NCBI GenBank assembly: GCA_002007465.1
Contig: LNAC01000036.1
Span: forward strand, 632,881 to 696,880
Source: Ailurus styani
Taxonomy: Eukaryota; Chordata; Mammalia; Carnivora; Ailuridae
DNA: 64,000 nucleotides
Reading direction: 5' to 3'
In this document: piece after piece, positions 10,955 through 22,336 of the stretch
Layout: every line of letters starts with the position of its first letter
Position numbering within the stretch: position 1 is the first letter of the stretch
The notes under the pieces: generated by a model
The model's input: only the letters and a program-made list of their open reading frames with translations
Told to the model about the DNA's origin: nothing
Database searches by the model: none
Position numbers and translations under genes: made by a program

Positions 10955-11180
10955 TTTATCATGACAAATTTCAAACATAAAAAAAGCTGAAGGAATATTT
11001 ATAGTGAATATATTTGCACCTATTACCTGAATTCTGTTAATATTTTGTTATACTTGTTTTATAACATATCTACTCATCTATCCAGCATAGGTTCAAATCT
11101 ATATCTTTATTTTTCTCTTCTCATTTTATAATAATTGCTTTTCCATATGGCTGTAATTTCTTAACTATCATTTCTAATGT
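10955..11180 (+). mobile_element. L1M 3'-UTR-like fragment
   Basis: The stretch starting 'caaatttcaaacataaaaa' and continuing through 'ctgttaatattttgttatac' to an ATATCT-rich segment resembles the 3' UTR of ancient L1M elements in sense orientation. It is diverged and short. Confidence 0.4.
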
Positions 11181-12739
11181 TAGTGTAGCAGTGGCTCTTT
11201 TTCATAAGCAAAGTGAAATTTTCTTTTAAAATTTTATCAAAAATGATATATTATGTTTAGAAATGATTACATTTATAAATAGAATCTACTTTCCAATTAT
11301 ATTTAATAAACACTCATTGAGAACCAATTATGTGCCAGTCATTGTTAGGGGCTGTGACTATGAAGATGAATAAAACACCTCTTTTTTGCCCTAATGAGTT
11401 CACTACTGGTAGGAGAGACCCCTATTTAATTGTATTTTGTGCAATGCAACAAAATAATTACAATAGTAAAGGTATGTGCAAGGTTCAGATATAGTACAGA
11501 AGAGGAAATAATGAACCTTATCCAGTCTGACTGGAGAAGACTTCACAAAAAATTTAATATCTTAGTTTCAGAGAATGCAGCTACAAAGAAGTTTGGTTCC
11601 CTACCCAAAAAGTGATCAGCACGGTGCCTACCTGATCTTCTTTCTTGTTGAAAGAACTACAGTTGATTCAGTTAGCCACAGTTAAGCTTTTCAGGAAAGG
11701 CAATTGGCAGTCATAGTTCCAGCTTCAGCTGGTGAACTAGAATTTGTGTAGGCCAATCAGGATGGAGCCATTTCCATCACCAATGACAGATTTAGGCCTT
11801 GACAGTAACATGATTCTGGATGACACATGATGGAGAAGGAACTAAGGGGCTTCTGGGAAAGGGTTTCCTTACTCCTTAAATGTGGCATTAGGGAAGGAAC
11901 ATTTCTTCATTTGTGACATATGACACTTGGAACTGAGACTTCCACCTTGGGATCTTTAAAAAAAAAAAAAAAGCAAAGTTTGCTATCCTCAGTCCATTCT
12001 TTCTAGAGAAGGAGCAGGAATCTGAGTCCTTGATGATATCCACTGAATCAATATAGTTTAACCAACTCTGGATCCTGACTACTGTCGACTTCTCATTATA
12101 TACAGTAATACATCTTTGTTGTTCAATACATTATAGTTGACCTATTTTCACATTGCATCTAAAAAATAATCTACTGTTTAATGTGTTGGGTGGTGGCATC
12201 CTAGGTAGAAGGACACCTTAAAACAAAAGTACAGAGGCCAGTTTATAGCAATATTAAATGACACTGACTCTTTAGTTTCTAAAATTAAAAATGGGGGCAG
12301 AGAGAGGAGGGAGACCAGCTTGAAAGAGGGAATAGTTACACCAGTGCATAACAGGGTAAAACTTGTTTTCATGTTTATATGATCAAAGGTAAAGTGCATG
12401 TGGCTTGGGGCTTTTGAAATAGCCTACTATCTTGAAAATGACACAATTATTGCCCTCATGATTTTTCTTTAGCCTGAAATTTTCAGTGTTATTATAGCTC
12501 TGGTACCAGATCATAAAATTTTAAATTAGTGACTCAGTAATTTCCTCTTCAAAGGAGAGTACTTTCTTATCATATTAGGCTTACAAAATCTGCATAAACT
12601 CTACCTATATAATCCATCAGGGTGACATGATCACTGAGTACTATTTTTCCCAGAAAAGTACTACAGGATAATTAAGAGCAACATTCTATAATGCAAATAT
12701 CATCACAAAGAGGTAAGAGTAGGTCATGAATCAAGCCCC
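11181..12739. other. Unique DNA, weak L2/MIR trace
   Basis: About 11290-11410 ('tgagaaccaattatgtgcca' onward) resembles an L2- or MIR-associated segment. An A-run lies at 11959-11973. The remainder shows no recognised feature. Confidence 0.4.
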
Positions 12740-12835
12740 AGGCCTTGGACTTATTTGTATGATTTCAGTCAAGTTACTTGAACTTTCCTTATTTTATTTC
12801 TTTTATATATTCTATAAAGTGAGGGATGAAAAACT
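12740..12835 (+). repeat. MIR SINE fragment
   Basis: The order 'tcagtcaagttacttgaac' then 'tctataaagtgaggg' matches the middle of MIR. It is ancient and truncated. Confidence 0.45.
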
Positions 12836-13199
12836 TCCTTAATTAAAAAAAACAAGAGTTTGAGAAAAAAATGGCACACACAAGTTAGGTGGCATAATCT
12901 ATTACTTCCTGGTTTTTTTTTTTTCTTAATGAAAATTCCCATGGAATTTTCATGAGACAACCCAAGAAAGTAAAAACATTCCCTGTTGAAAACAACAACA
13001 TCATTATCATCAACAACAAAAAAACCCAAAAAACCATGAATCTGCAGCCTGAATATAACAAACAACGGATCTTCCCCGGCTGAGGTTAACTACTCCTGCC
13101 CTTCAATAATGGTAAACGTCTTTGTGGAGACTCATGTCTAATGATAGGATCTGAGATACTAGGTAGCTCAGCAATCACAGTCTGACCCAAAATGATGCA
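12836..13199. other. Unique DNA, A-rich
   Basis: A-rich stretches (12842-12852, 13015-13030) and a T-run (12913-12924) occur here. The minus-strand open frame at 12769-13065 reads mostly homopolymer lysine and phenylalanine and is not credible as a gene. Confidence 0.4.
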
Positions 13200-13265
13200 T
13201 AACTGGCACCAACACAGACAGATCTGGGTTCGAACTCAGAATCTAACTTCCAGAAGCAAAATAAT
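13200..13265 (+). repeat. MIR 5' (tRNA-like) fragment with B box
   Basis: The segment around 'agatctgggttcgaactcag' matches the tRNA-derived 5' part of MIR. It retains a good pol III B-box sequence, ggttcgaactc. Confidence 0.45.
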
Positions 13266-13559
13266 GTGTTTTACCAAACAAATCTCTACCTTAATTTTGA
13301 CATGTGGAAGATAGGGCGTAGGCCTATGGATTTTAAGTATGAATATATACAGACAGTACTGTGTTCAAGGAGATGTTCATTCAAACAGTGGCTTAGATCA
13401 GGCCTGACCTCTGATTTGGCAGGGCAGACCCTGAAATTCAATTCTCTCCTCGTTCTCCATAGAAATATCACGCCTCACGGATGTTGGAGACTCACTGGAG
13501 TAAGCAGGTAGAAGACCCATCTACCAAGCAGGAGTGGGACATTTTCTTTGTTCTCTCCT

Positions 13560-13690
13560 ATTTTCCTTTTTTTTTTTTTTTTAAAAAGAAGGATGGCATT
13601 TTTAACCTCATTGTTTCAGATGAAGCAATAGAAGAGAAAGTTCAGGTGACTTGACTATGGTAATACAATTAAGTAGTTACTGCAGTGAGA
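13560..13690 (+). repeat. T-run and MIR 3' fragment
   Basis: A T-run at 13568-13582 precedes a MIR-like 3' portion: 'tttcagatgaagcaatagaag' then 'gtgacttgactatgg'. It is diverged. Confidence 0.45.
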
Positions 13691-14213
13691 ATCATGAAGG
13701 GGTCAAAACGAAAGAAAAGGAGAAAGAGAATGAGAATCTGAATACATGGTGTAAGTCCCTTTGTGCAGCTGCCTTGAAGACACAGTCTGTACCCGGCTGA
13801 CCAGATTCTGAATGCACTACTTACACAAAGGAGGAAAATATCTAAGGCACACTCTGTAAGCCCAGTTACAGGAAGATGGGAATGAAGTGTCTCTGTCACA
13901 GCAGGATAAAAGTGTTGCAGCCATGGCTAACTGCACAATCACTAGCTTGGATCCAAATGCAGACTGACTAGGGGTGGTTATATTTCCAGAATTCCTTAGG
14001 ACAGGAGACAGTTTAAAGACAATTGGCATTCTTCATACCCAGGTGGGAGGAATGTCAGAGGAATGCAAGAGAGGAGGGAGCTCTGGCTCCCCTCTTAGTG
14101 TCTTTCAAGCTGCGGTGATATATACACCAGCCCACAGGAACCAGGACCACCCTGGTAAGCTCTCCGTTGGAAAGAAACCTGAAACTTAAAGAACTAACTG
14201 AATAGGATAATTC
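13691..14213. other. Unique non-coding DNA
   Basis: No repeat or gene was recognised. Several short overlapping frames on both strands lack coding signs. Confidence 0.4.
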
Positions 14214-14235
14214 AATCTCTCTCTCTCTCTCTCTT
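14214..14235. repeat. (CT)n microsatellite
   Basis: About ten CT dinucleotides in an unbroken run. Confidence 0.9.
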
Positions 14236-14734
14236 CATTTTTCTCTCTTATCAGTTACCTATAAAAAATTCTATTCAAAAGCAACAGAAAGCAACTCCTA
14301 TTTTCTTTTCAAGTAGCTTTGCTAAATTCCTCTTGGGATGAGATTGTCTGATCCAACAGGCAAACTGCTATGTTTCTCAATCTTTGGGAAAATACCCTCT
14401 CGACTTGACTTGACTTACCAACCTGGCTTCAAGCATTTCAAAATGTCTGTGAACATGACCAAAAAAGCGATCTATGTGTGTTTTTCTGTGTGTATATGTT
14501 GGGGGGGGGATCCATTTCTCACTCTCCACATAGCATTTCCACAGGCATATGCAGCATCAACCAAGAAGTTTAAAAAAAAAAGTTTTTACATTCTCAGATA
14601 GATGTAGTAAATGTAAGAAGATCACCACTTTTTATCAGATACTTTTGCATGGAAATGGTATTTTCTTTAGGAACTGGTTCCTATGTTTGCATTCCACCTG
14701 TATGTTTTTCACTATTTTTCTTTCTTTCTTTCTT

Positions 14735-14930
14735 TTTTCCTAAGATTTTATCTACTTATTTGACAGGGAGAGACCAGCAAGAGAGGGAACACCAGCAGGG
14801 GGAGTGGGAGTGGGAGAAGCAGGCTTTACCACAGAGCAGGGAGACTGATGCAGGGCTCAATCCCAGGACCCAGGGATCATGACCTGAGACGAAGGCAGGC
14901 GCTTAACTACGGAGCCACCCAGGTGCCCCC
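14735..14930 (-). mobile_element. Carnivore SINE, older type (first of two stacked)
   Basis: Minus-strand element with the tail at 14735 and the head at 14930. The target segment 'ttttcactattt' occurs at about 14706 and again at 14932, directly before the next SINE. This copy is more diverged than its neighbour. Confidence 0.9.
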
Positions 14931-14945
14931 TTTTCACTATTTCTT

Positions 14946-15149
14946 TTCTTTTCTTTTTTAAAAGATTTTATTTATTTATATGATGGAGAGAGAGAAATCA
15001 CAAGTAGGCAGAGAGATAAGCAGAGGGAGAGGGGGAAGCGGGCTCCCTGCTGAGCAGACAGCCTGATGCGGGACTCAATCCCAGGACCCTGAGATCATGA
15101 CCTGAGCCAAAGGCAGAGGCTTAACCCACTAAGCCACCCAGGCGCCCCA
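14946..15149 (-). mobile_element. Carnivore SINE, mustelid type (second of two stacked)
   Basis: Minus-strand copy with 11-bp TSDs 'cactatttctt' at 14935-14945 and 15150-15160. The 5' TSD is itself the 3' target copy of the preceding SINE, so two independent insertions used the same T-rich site. Confidence 0.93.
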
Positions 15150-15364
15150 CACTATTTCTTAAAGCAACTAAATCACTAACCATATACTGCCTGTAGAAAT
15201 CTGTTTATTGTTATTCAATGCTCCGCCTTTTTCCATAGAGGATTTGAGGTGGCCTTTGGGTTATTTAAAAAAGGAAAATAACGCAATGCCAGGTGAATTA
15301 CTGTCTTTGTGAAAGATATGGAAGTTACTTTATTATCTAAATATTCAACGATATTTGTTCTAAA

Positions 15365-15690
15365 AGAACTTTTTTAAATGCCTACAATGTGCCAGATAGT
15401 GTGCTAGACAGTAATGCTAAGTAAATATTAAGGATTTTAGTACCAGTTACCAAGTTAAATACCATTTATTACCTTGAATACTCATGAAAATATTTAAGCT
15501 GAATATATTTACTTCATTTTGCAAAGGAGAGTAATCCTGAAAACAGACATTTGAAGTACATTAATATCTATTTTGCAAAGAGGCAAATTTGTTTGCCTCA
15601 GGTCAAGTAAATGATAAAATCAAATGTGGACTCAGGTTTTATGAACCAGAGCCTATGCTCTAGAATAACATGCAGTGCTGCCTAGTAAGA
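15365..15690 (+). repeat. MIR SINE, long diverged copy or two merged
   Basis: It starts with 'gcctacaatgtgccagatag', has an ATTTATTACC...ACTCATGAAAA core, then 'aaagaggcaaatttgtttgc' and 'aaatgtggactcaggttt'. It is somewhat longer than a single MIR, so there may be two fragments or an internal insertion. Confidence 0.55.
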
Positions 15691-16530
15691 TGCCCTTGCT
15701 AGGCATTGTCAAAACAGTTTGAGGAAACCTTTTTGGTATTCACAATGCTTGTAAGGACTTTTAAGGATAGAGGCAATGAATGAGGCAAAGTTTCAACCCT
15801 CAAGATATCCACAGGCAAAGAGATTACACATGGTGCTCGACAATTACTCAAATCAATGAAGATGTGATGGAAGTAAGTTATCCTCTCAGGGAATGGTGTG
15901 TCATCAATACTGAACCTCTACCCTCTGTTTCAGTTTTTCTTAAAAGTGTGTTTTGTGCAACATGAGTTTCAACTGGAGAATGGCTTAGGTCAGTTCCCTA
16001 AAAGCAGATTCTGAGATGGAGATTTCTGAGAAAGAGACTTACTGAGGCAATGATCTCAGCAAAACCCTATGCAGAAAGGGGACTGAGTGAAACAGGGTAA
16101 GGGCAGGGGGCAGAACAAAGCAAAGATGTGGTTTTGCCTGGAGTCTCAGCCTGATGTCAGAGGAAGCTCTGGAGTGTGAAGGGTACTCCAAAGTTTGCTT
16201 AAGTTGGACAGAATCTGGGGGATGGGACACAGCCCACTTGACAAGATCAGGAAGAACACCAACAGTGTTTACAAGAGTTATTGATAGTTGTAATTGCTAA
16301 AATGGCTTTGTTGACAAATATGTTTGTGGAACATGACATTAAAGATAAAATTGTTTCTCTAATGAAGAACACCTCAGGGACTTTAATATACTATGATTTG
16401 ATGTGACATTTCAAGAGGATGATGTGTTTTATAAGATTTTCAAAGTTAAGTTTACTTGAATTATTTTTGACCCATTTTACCTCTTATGTCTAGTGTTTTA
16501 TATACAAAACACACACACAAACACGCACTT
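15691..16530. other. Unique DNA; possible unassigned repeat at 15985-16265
   Basis: The part starting 'aaaagcagattctgagatgg' has the look of an old interspersed repeat, but I cannot name the family. No gene was recognised. A short CA run lies at 16510-16522. Confidence 0.3.
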
Positions 16531-16534
16531 TTAA

Positions 16535-16715
16535 GGGACAGATTGTTTCTTGGACCACCTGCATCAGAATCCACCTACACCTATGATGCTATTTAACCTT
16601 CAGGTCTCTAGATCCCACTCTAAAAATGCTGAATCAGAATCACTGAGGCATTGGCCCAGAAATGTGTATACTTAACAAGGAATTCAAGTGATTCTGGTAC
16701 ACAGTATACACTTTT
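16535..16715 (+). mobile_element. MER5-like hAT (Charlie) MITE
   Basis: The order 'gaccacctgcatcagaatcc', a tagatcccactct segment, 'ctgaatcagaatcactgag' and 'caagtgattctggtacaca' matches the ~180-bp MER5 group of non-autonomous hAT transposons. Length fits the family. It is diverged. Confidence 0.65.
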
Positions 16716-17047
16716 ACATGTGGGAGATATGTTTGCCTTTTCTTTTAACATAAAAACATGTTTTAACTTTGAATTTTTTTTTCCTTTAATCTCAAAGCAC
16801 TTACTGACTCATCATAAACTGGGTAGCCTCTGCTGGGGTTTTTACTTAGCTGTGATTTGGTATCCTACAACCCACTTCCAGCAGTGATATGAATGAGCTC
16901 TAGAATATCTACTTTGAAATTTACTAGAGAGTTGTTGCCAAACACATTAACTCATACACTACTCTGTATACTCCCTGAAGAAGCATTACTTGAGAAAAAA
17001 CATTGATATAAGTGGCAGGAAGAGTTTTTCTCTTTTAATAGAAATTA

Positions 17048-17255
17048 GGGCGCCTGGGTGGCTCAGTGGGTTAAAGCCTCTGCTTTCGGCTCAGGTCATG
17101 ATCTCAGCGTCCTGGGATCGAGGCCCGCCTCGGGCTCTCTGCTCGGCAGGGAGTCTGCTTCCTCCTCTCCCTGTCTCTCTGCCTGCCTCTCTGCCTACTT
17201 GTAATCTCTCTCTCTCTGTGTCAAATAAATAAATAAAATCTTAAAAAAAAAAAAA
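17048..17255 (+). mobile_element. Carnivore SINE, mustelid type
   Basis: Full-length copy with a short TSD 'agaaatta' at 17040-17047 and 17256-17263. The open frame at 16990-17232 is mostly the SINE in translation. Confidence 0.95.
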
Positions 17256-17427
17256 AGAAATTAAAGGTCCCTAACACAATTGGAAAAAAAAAATGCTTTC
17301 CTGTGATACTGATTTCTGTGAAGCTTAGGAACAAATCTTGGGCTACATCTAGTTGCTCAACAAATTTTCATGGCCAGCCTATATGTTTGCATTTTAACTT
17401 TCCTTACGTCAGCATTAATGGTAAAAA

Positions 17428-17580
17428 GAACAACTAACATTTATCAAACTTAGACTAAGTTACCATACTTCGTGTAAATCATGTTAAATGCAATAACTCA
17501 ATCTAATACTCCATGAATTACATGTTCTGATTCACATTTTACTAATTAGAAAACTGAAGTTTAAAGAAAATAATACACTA
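17428..17580 (+). repeat. MIR SINE fragment
   Basis: It reads 'actaacatttatcaaac', a 'caataactcaatctaatact' core, then 'tttactaattagaaaactga'. This is the MIR core and 3' part, diverged. Confidence 0.55.
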
Positions 17581-17584
17581 GGGA

Positions 17585-18600
17585 CCCATAATTTTTTTTT
17601 ACTTTCGCAAAATTATAAAAAATCCAGAACCTAAATTTGGGAAAAATGAATGTCAACAGAGTCAGTTGTAGACTTCCATGGAGATATTTAACAGAAATAT
17701 TTATGGGAATCTCTAAGGAACTACAATTATCTAAAAAATACAATCAACACAACCCACAAAATAGGACAAGACTTTCTTCTTTTTCCTCATTAGTAGTTTT
17801 CATTTGTTTGACCCAACACCCTTAATTGCAATAAGCTCAGTTGCACATGCAGAATGGAAAGTGGAAAAGAATGTTAAGTTTTCTAAAGTAAAATCTTTTG
17901 GGACATAATAATTACTATAAATTTTATTTGGTTGTTTCATATGGTAATTATTATAATTCATGATAAAACATTCAGAAGATCGCCTGCTGATTGGGACAGT
18001 TAAAGAAAAATAACTGGATTTTTCACAACACAACTTTTATTCAATCAGGACAAATACCTGTTTTTTTTAAATGGCAAAAAATTATTTATAATGGATATTT
18101 AGAGGGCAGAGAGTGAAGCAATAATTATTTGAGAACTACTGGAAGTCTAGACATAAACCTGGAGGTCTTTGAGATCATCTCTTGAAACCTGGCAAAGATG
18201 GCAACACAGGAGAGAGCAGAAATAAGGGATCCATGGAGAAGTACGGTCCCTAGTGATATCATTTGGGCATCTACGTAAGTTATGTCTGAAGGTTCTCTTG
18301 GATAATCACTTGTTTTTTTATTTTAGTTGTGTAATGTCAATCTAAGTAGGTGATCCCACACATACAATTAATTCATCCCATAAACATTTCCCAGATGTCC
18401 TAGAAGAAAGAAGGTGACAACTAGAACTATTAACCTCATGTTCCCCTCTCCAACCAGAACCTGATACTATACTGATTCAAGTAGATGGGGAACAATTCCT
18501 AGTCCAAGTGTGGACAGTCTTGATTTGAATTTCAGGAGAATGTCATAATGGTTAAGAACATTGTGTGAGCAATGCTTGAGTTCATCTGCCAGTCTGGCAA
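17585..18600. other. Unique AT-rich DNA
   Basis: Nothing was recognised. Short AT-rich frames overlap on both strands without coding signs. Confidence 0.45.
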
Positions 18601-18604
18601 TCAT

Positions 18605-19080
18605 AGTATTCCTTGACTCATGATGGGTCCTGATGAACCCATCATAAGTTGGAAATATCATAAGCTGAAAATGCATTTAGTAAACCTAATTTACTGAACA
18701 TCATAGCTTAGCATAGCCTACCTTAAAAGCGCTCAGAACACTAGGATTAGGCAAAATCATCTACACAAAGCCTATCTTATGATAAAGTATTGAACATCTC
18801 AGGTAATTTACTGAATACTGAACTGAAAGTGAAAAACAGAATGACTGTATGAGTACAGAACAGCTGTGAATGTATTGGCTGTTTATCCTTGTGCTCACAC
18901 GGCTGATGGGAGCTGTGGCTACTGCCACTGCCCGGCACCATGAGAGAGTAGCCTACTGCCTATGGCTGGCCCAGGAAAATAGGAAAATACAAAGTACACT
19001 TTCTCTTAATGCATATTGCTTTCACAACATCATAAGGCTGAAAAATCCTAAGTGGAACCATTGTAGGTTGGGGACCATTT
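18605..19080. mobile_element. DNA-transposon MITE (Tigger/mariner-like)
   Basis: The segment has the look of a medium-reiterated DNA element with roughly complementary ends: 'cataagttggaaatatcat' near the left end and 'aaccattgtaggttggggac' near the right. A body segment 'gcttagcatagcctacctta' lies between them. It is about 475 bp and carries no transposase frame. The exact family was not named. Confidence 0.55.
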
Positions 19081-19096
19081 GTAGATGTGTGATCTT

Positions 19097-19298
19097 TTTT
19101 TTTTTTTTTAAGATTTTGTTTATTTATTTGACACAGAGAGAGAGACCACAAGTAGGCAGAGATGCAGGCAGAGAGAGAGGAGGAAGCAGGCTCCCTGCTG
19201 AGCAGAGAGCCCGATGCGGGCCTCGATCCCAGGACCCTGAGATCATGACCTGAGCCGAAAGCAGAGGTTTTAACCCACTGAGCCACCCAGGCACCCCT
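19097..19298 (-). mobile_element. Carnivore SINE, mustelid type
   Basis: Minus-strand copy inserted directly after the MITE. The flanks 'tagatgtgtgatctt' (from 19082) and 'tagatgtgtgctctt' (from 19300) are a TSD with one mismatch. The 108- and 127-codon frames spanning this place are MITE plus SINE translations. Confidence 0.93.
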
Positions 19299-19311
19299 AT
19301 AGATGTGTGCT

Positions 19312-19395
19312 CTTGAACAAAGTACTTAATGCTCTAAGTTTCCGTTTCCCCATTTTTATAAGAAGTGATAGTAATACTACCTATAGTGTAGAATT
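19312..19395 (+). repeat. MIR SINE fragment
   Basis: The segment 'cttgaacaaagtacttaatg' then 'tttccgtttccccattttta' follows the central MIR. Short and diverged. Confidence 0.45.
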
Positions 19396-20037
19396 CTAGC
19401 CAGGCATTTTTAACATCATTCATGTGAAGCACCCACCTTGTTCGGGTCATAATTCGAATTTGATAATGTATAACTGTCTTATTACTGGTCCCGGGCATCT
19501 TTAGAACACAGGAAGGTGATACAAAATTATTTTCAGTGTGGACTTCAAGCACAAAATCAAACTTGTCACCATAGCTTTTAACTGACTTGTGTGATGACAG
19601 GGGAGATAATTAAAAAAAAAAAAACCCAGCAGCAATAGGGGAGATAATATGAAGCAGGATGAAGGATGAAGGAAAGAATGAGATACATCTGGATGAGGAA
19701 ATGAATCTTCACCTGGGTCACTTGCACAGAGGGAGTGCACCTGGGGTGCGGGGCGGTGGTCACCGGGGATGCTGCTGCGCACCTGCGACAGCACGGTCGG
19801 TCAGTTGAGGGAGGGGAGCTTCAGAGGCTGGAAATCTGATGTCTGGGCCCAAGGATGCCAGGAACCCAGCACATACATTGCTGCCAGGCTGAACAGCATG
19901 GTGCTTGTTAGATTGTAATTCTCTCTGATGAAGTAGGTTATTACTATATTTAGTTTGAAGAAGAGAAGAGAAGGGAGAACAAAGCTTGTTATTCACTTTG
20001 TGGAAGGCCTTTGCCTTGAAAATTAGAAAAAGGAAGT
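19396..20037. other. Unique non-coding DNA
   Basis: A slightly CpG-richer patch at about 19745-19800 (cggggatgctgctgcg region) stands out, but no gene, promoter or repeat was recognised. Confidence 0.4.
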
Positions 20038-20490
20038 AGCTGTGGATTGAATAGTATTCTCTCAAAAATTCATGACCACCTGGAAACTCAAAAGGCGACC
20101 TTACTTAGAAATAGGGTCTTTTGCAGATGTAATTAGTTAAGGTGAGGTTGTACTGAAGCAGGGTGGGACCTAAATCCAATCCCTGGTTTCTTTTTTTTTA
20201 AAAAAAAAAAAAAAAAAAAAGACCAACACACAGAGAGACGGACACATAGGACTGGAGGGATTTCTCTTTCTACAAGCTAAGGAAGACTGAGGATACCCAG
20301 GAGCCACCAGAAGCTAGAAAAAGACAAGAAAAGAGGATTCCTCCCTAAAGCCTTCACAGGAAGCATGACCCTGCCAACACTTTGAGTTTGAATTTCTAGC
20401 CTCCTTGGCTGTGAGAGAATAAATTTCTGTTGTTTTAAACTACCACATTTGTGCTATGTTTTTTGGCACCCTCAGGAAAATAGGAGAGAG
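20038..20490 (+). mobile_element. MaLR-type LTR with T/A-run insertion
   Basis: Segments in order: 'gattgaatagtattctctc', 'gcagatgtaattagttaagg', 'ccaccagaagctagaaaaag', 'tttctagcctccttggctgtg' and 'aataaatttctgttgtttta'. The LTR is broken near 20189-20220 by a T-run followed by a run of more than 20 A residues. Confidence 0.72.
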
Positions 20491-20525
20491 GCTAAGAACT
20501 TTCTTTTTGAAGAGAGTGGGGAGGA

Positions 20526-20527
<2 letters not shown>

Positions 20528-20587
<60 letters not shown>

Positions 20588-20620
20588 GTTCATATACATA
20601 TGTGTATATATATATTCTAC
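20528..20620. repeat. Compound (TA)n(CA)n microsatellite
   Basis: About fifteen TA units run into about twelve CA units, then a mixed TA/TG tail. Such purine-pyrimidine alternation can adopt non-B DNA and is usually length-polymorphic. The reported short frames across it are repeat translations. Confidence 0.95.
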
Positions 20621-20884
20621 AGCAAAATATTTCTCTAGGATATATAAAAAGAAAGTATCAAATATAATCTTATCCTATAAACGTAGCTACCCATAATATT
20701 TTGATTTATACCATCCCAAATGTTTTCTATGCATTTATCAAAATACCTGATTTAAAAACTGATTTAACTTGCTTCTTATCCATCCACTTGATCTTTATTT
20801 CAAGTTTTTTATATTGGTAAATATTTGACGGGGGTTCTTAATGCTTAAAAATTAACTCTTTTTGCTCTCCCACACTCTTCTTTA

Positions 20885-21080
20885 CATTCATTGAGCAATT
20901 TATTCTGATAATTACATATGTTAAATTACTTAATCATAAAGAAGTCTTGTGAATTTGATATTATTTTCATTTTAAATATAAGGAAACCAAAATTCAGAAA
21001 GACTGAACATCTGGTTCCAAATAAGTCATCTAATTCTAGATCAAGCAGGACCAGATTCTAGCTTTATGTCTTGGCAGTCT
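20885..21080 (+). repeat. MIR SINE fragment
   Basis: It reads 'acattcattgagcaattta', a ttacttaatcat core, 'ttttaaatataaggaaacca' and 'caagcaggaccagattctag'. The MIR order is complete but diverged. Confidence 0.55.
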
Positions 21081-21249
21081 TTCAACAACTTGGAATGAAA
21101 TCTCTCTGTGATTAAACTAACCTGATACACAGCTTATGACTCTGAAGGAATGCAGAAGAAAGAATATTACCCTCAGATTCTAAAAATCTTAAAAAGCAAA
21201 TTACAAGTACCTGAACAATATTTATTGAATAAATAAGGTAAAATGTTTT

Positions 21250-21460
21250 CTCCTTTATTGTCCACACTGTAAAGTTCTGAACACAATGCTGTGAACTTTT
21301 GTCACATTTATCGAGTGCTAATTACATTAGAAGTTAATCTTATTTGTCAGAACTTGGTATTGTCGATTGTGTTCTTTGTATGCCAGTCCCAAGTGTGGCT
21401 AGGGAAACACAATTGTAATGAAGTATAATTTGTCCTTGTTTGCTCTCTATTGTAATTCTT
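21250..21460. promoter_or_regulatory. Possible regulatory element: ACAAT/ATTGT cluster
   Basis: Seven ACAAT or ATTGT cores (SOX/HMG-type) lie at 21257, 21283, 21359, 21366, 21409, 21412 and 21449, within about 200 bp of repeat-free DNA. The density is well above chance for AT-rich sequence. Enhancer function is inferred from motif density only. Confidence 0.25.
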
Positions 21461-22322
21461 TCTGAACACCTACATTTGATGATAGAACTTTTGAAATATG
21501 TAATTTTATGCTACAGAATGGCTTACAGTGATTTTCTCTTTTATTCCTTCTACTGGACTTGAATGTTGTGTCTATAACATGTATCCAACTACTTAAAATC
21601 TAGGCTAAAATCCACGACTCTGTGTGTTTCTGAAGTCATTTAGATATTGTAGTCTCCCACAGCTTCATCAAATATACCTGTCAAATATCCAAGTAGCCAT
21701 CATTTAAGAATGAGTCTTGTGTGACATATGAGAAAATAATTATCACTGGCTTAGTAAAATGGAAGGTTATTGTATTTTTCTTTGGGTAACAGAAGCTCTG
21801 AAATTAAATAGCTGTTGTTGATTCAATCACTCAGGGCCATCCCCTTGTGACCACGTGGGAAATACCATCATATCTATGTTAAAGCACTGAAAAAGGACAA
21901 GGGTGTGAGTCAAAAAGCTGTAACCCAACTGAGTGTGCTCCTTTAAAGAACTTTATTAGCCCCTGCTTTATGACTTCCTTGTACCTCACTCTTCCTAGAA
22001 GTAGGCCACATAATCCACCTTAGCTAAAAGGAAAACTGGGGAACTTCCCAGATAATGACTTTGCTCCCCTAAATAAAATCTGGGTTCAGATGATATAGAT
22101 GAAAGAGAGACTGGATACTGGGTAGGCAGCTTACAATTTCTGCATCATGAGTCATCGTGCAGATATATACTGAGCAGTACCATTGTGCAAAACCAAAGTG
22201 CTGTGTAGGAAGGGAATTTTTGAGCTCACTGATGCTGTAATCCTGGATTCGTATCAAAATTCAGAAAATAGAATGGGATAATAAGATGTCTTAAATTTTT
22301 CCTGTTACATATATTTGAAACG
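21461..22322. other. Unique non-coding DNA
   Basis: No repeats or genes were recognised. Confidence 0.45.
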
Positions 22323-22336
22323 TGAACCACCCAGTT

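Noticed and set aside
18870..19286. Overlapping 127- and 108-codon frames on opposite strands
   Set aside because: They are translations of a DNA-transposon MITE joined to a SINE.
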